Below are positions 62,701 to 64,000 of a stretch of DNA of 64,000 nucleotides, piece after piece. The position numbers were made by a program, and so were the translations under genes. Origin of the DNA: Opitutales bacterium (GTDB lineage: Bacteria > Verrucomicrobiota > Verrucomicrobiia > Opitutales > UBA2987); NCBI GenBank assembly GCA_021772515.1, contig JAJFLU010000043.1, forward strand, positions 1-64,000, in the 5' to 3' direction. How positions within the stretch are numbered: the stretch's first letter is position 1; the number at the start of each line of letters is the position of its first letter. The notes under the pieces were generated by a model, which was not told the DNA's origin, searched no databases, and saw nothing but the letters and a program-made list of their open reading frames with translations.

Positions 62701-64000
62701 TCAGGCATGACGCATCAGTTCCGCTTTGTCCACCGAGCAATCAAAAAGCTCCTTCGTGATTTTTCCCTGCCGCATGACGAGGATGCGATCCGCGTGGGCC
62801 AGCAGCAGCTCCGGTTCGCAGCTTGTGATGAGAACCGCCGCGCCCTTCTCCTTCATATCGCGAACCAACTCCATGACTTCTTTTTTGGCCCCCACGTCCA
62901 TCCCTCGGGTCGGTTCCTCCAAAACCAGCAGTTGCACCTCACCGAGAAGCCATTTTCCTAGGACCACTTTTTGCTGATTGCCCCCGGAAAGCTCACCCGT
63001 TTGCACGCGGGGGTCCGGCGGGTTGCAGCCGACTTTTTCGAGGCAGGGCGCGGCCACGGCAATTTCCTTCGAGGGCGTCACCCATCTGCCGACCGCCGTA
63101 TCGAGATGCGCCAGGGTGATATTTTTGTAATTTTCCGCCTTCGAGACCAACGCCGTGGCCCTTTCCGCCGGAACAAATGCCATTCCCATTTCCACCGCTT
63201 TGGAAGGGGTCGGCAATGGGATCGCCTGGCCCTTCCACCACATTTCTCCTGCATCGGCGTCCATTGAACCACAGACACAATGGGCCAATTCCTGATGCCC
63301 AGCACCCACAAACCCGTAAAGCCCCAGAGCCTCGCCGGGGCGAACTTCCAACCCAATATCCTGAAACGCGCCTTTCAACGAAAACGAATCCAGTTTTACC
63401 AGAGGTTCTCCCGCTGCCTTGGGCGGAAGGGAAAGAGCCTCCTCCATCGCCTCCTCCGCCCCGAGGTCTTTGCCATCGAGCATTTCGTGAATCACTCCAT
63501 GCTTATCCAGCCCAGCAGTTGGCAGAGTCGAGCGCAGCCGCCCATCCACCAGGATGGTCACACGGTCGCAGGCTTCCAGGATCTCCTCGATAAAGTGGCT
63601 GACAAACACGATCCCCCGGCCCTCTTCTTTCAGCCTCCTTAAAAGCTGAAAAAGTCGCTCCTTTTCGGGCGGAGAAAGTGCGCTCGTGGGCTCGTCGAGG
63701 ATGAACAATCGGCTCCCGGCATGGAGGCAGCGGGCGATCTCGACCAGTTGCCGGGTGGAAAGCGGGAAACTGCCCAACGGTCGCGTGACTTCCAGTTCGA
63801 GGTTCACCGTCTCCAAAATCGAGCGGGCTTGCCGATTCATTTCCTTCCAGTCGATCAACCCAAATTTCCCCCTCAACTGGCGGCCCAGAAAGAGGTTTTC
63901 CGCCACACTCAGTTTCCCCACCCCGGACAATTCCTGATAAACCATCGCTATACCGTGGGCCAGAGCCTCGTGTGGATTCCCCATCCGGATAGGTTTGCCC
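62701..64000 (-). CDS. Sugar ABC transporter ATP-binding protein (RbsA-like), 5' truncated
   Basis: The frame stays open to the window edge (it reads GKPIRMGNPHEALAHGIAMV from base 63999 inwards), so the start and the first Walker A lie outside. Visible in domain 1 are the Q-loop-like VYQELSGVGKLSVAENLFLGRQL, a signature LSTRQLVEIARCL and Walker B LFILDEPTSAL. Domain 2 has a degenerate Walker A (LYGFVGAGHQELAHCVCG), an intact signature (LSGGNQQKVVLGKWL) and Walker B (LLVLEEPTRGMDVGAKKEV). The degenerate second site is typical of the RbsA/XylG/MglA class. It energises the adjacent permease. Confidence 0.93.
   Translation of the reverse strand, partial: GKPIRMGNPHEALAHGIAMVYQELSGVGKLSVAENLFLGRQLRGKFGLIDWKEMNRQARSILETVNLELEVTRPLGSFPLSTRQLVEIARCLHAGSRLFILDEPTSALSPPEKERLFQLLRRLKEEGRGIVFVSHFIEEILEACDRVTILVDGRLRSTLPTAGLDKHGVIHEMLDGKDLGAEEAMEEALSLPPKAAGEPLVKLDSFSLKGAFQDIGLEVRPGEALGLYGFVGAGHQELAHCVCGSMDADAGEMWWKGQAIPLPTPSKAVEMGMAFVPAERATALVSKAENYKNITLAHLDTAVGRWVTPSKEIAVAAPCLEKVGCNPPDPRVQTGELSGGNQQKVVLGKWLLGEVQLLVLEEPTRGMDVGAKKEVMELVRDMKEKGAAVLITSCEPELLLAHADRILVMRQGKITKELFDCSVDKAELMRHA

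Overview
The window looks like chromosomal DNA of a Gram-negative bacterium, most probably a verrucomicrobial lineage near the Opitutae. This rests on the ileS / DksA-TraR-like / lspA cluster with a lysine-rich DksA-like protein, on lipoprotein, TolC and other outer-envelope genes, and on low-complexity intergenic repeats of a kind I associate with such genomes. It is an inference from gene content, not a placement. Core genes have balanced to GC-rich codon use. Several accessory patches (about 2.3-3.6, 21.4-24.7, 25.6-27.3, 54.1-56.8 and 59.4-60.3 kb) are visibly AT-richer.

Left part (1-21.4 kb): a truncated CDS, tRNA-Ala(GGC), an ankyrin-repeat membrane protein, a small HEPN-like gene pair, RidA, a secreted SUMF1-fold protein, gpmI and a Ca/Na antiporter. 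Then come ileS, the DksA-like gene and lspA on the + strand, facing a compact minus-strand run of acnA, STAS factor, PP2C phosphatase, trpB and yicC. A peroxiredoxin gene and tyrS follow, divergently oriented.

Middle (21.4-46.2 kb): an AT-rich, tightly overlapping four-gene module of unknown function (small protein, membrane protein, lipoprotein, helical protein), a membrane protein and mazEF with a palindromic operator. Next are a TolC-like gene divergent from nadE, then hemL and a phosphopantetheinyl transferase. A signalling block holds three stand-alone receivers, a receiver-cyclase and a hybrid histidine kinase. An overlapping four-gene operon carries a P1 peptidase, a Na+/solute symporter, murJ and an SBF-like transporter. 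A three-gene + strand module of a ParA ATPase, an unknown protein and a coiled-coil protein closes the section.

Right part (46.2-64 kb): a decayed Mu-like prophage patch (holin-like, TM/coiled-coil and winged-helix genes) among dense intergenic repeats, and a 272-bp MITE-like element with TA-flanked inverted ends. Then come aroC, a secreted esterase, a large palindromic element, a degenerate CobW-like protein and tRNA-Leu(CAG). A possible defence pair (Apea-like HEPN protein and zinc-ribbon/deoxyribosyltransferase-like protein) follows, then an esterase behind a doubled palindrome, an MFS transporter, a PD-(D/E)XK-like small protein with an unknown partner, a second P1 peptidase and the end of a sugar ABC transporter.

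The best candidates for undescribed biology are the four-gene envelope module (21.5-24.3 kb), the ParA/coiled-coil module (43.4-46.2 kb), the HEPN/deoxyribosyltransferase-like pair (54.1-56.5 kb) and the MITE-like element with its diverged end copies.
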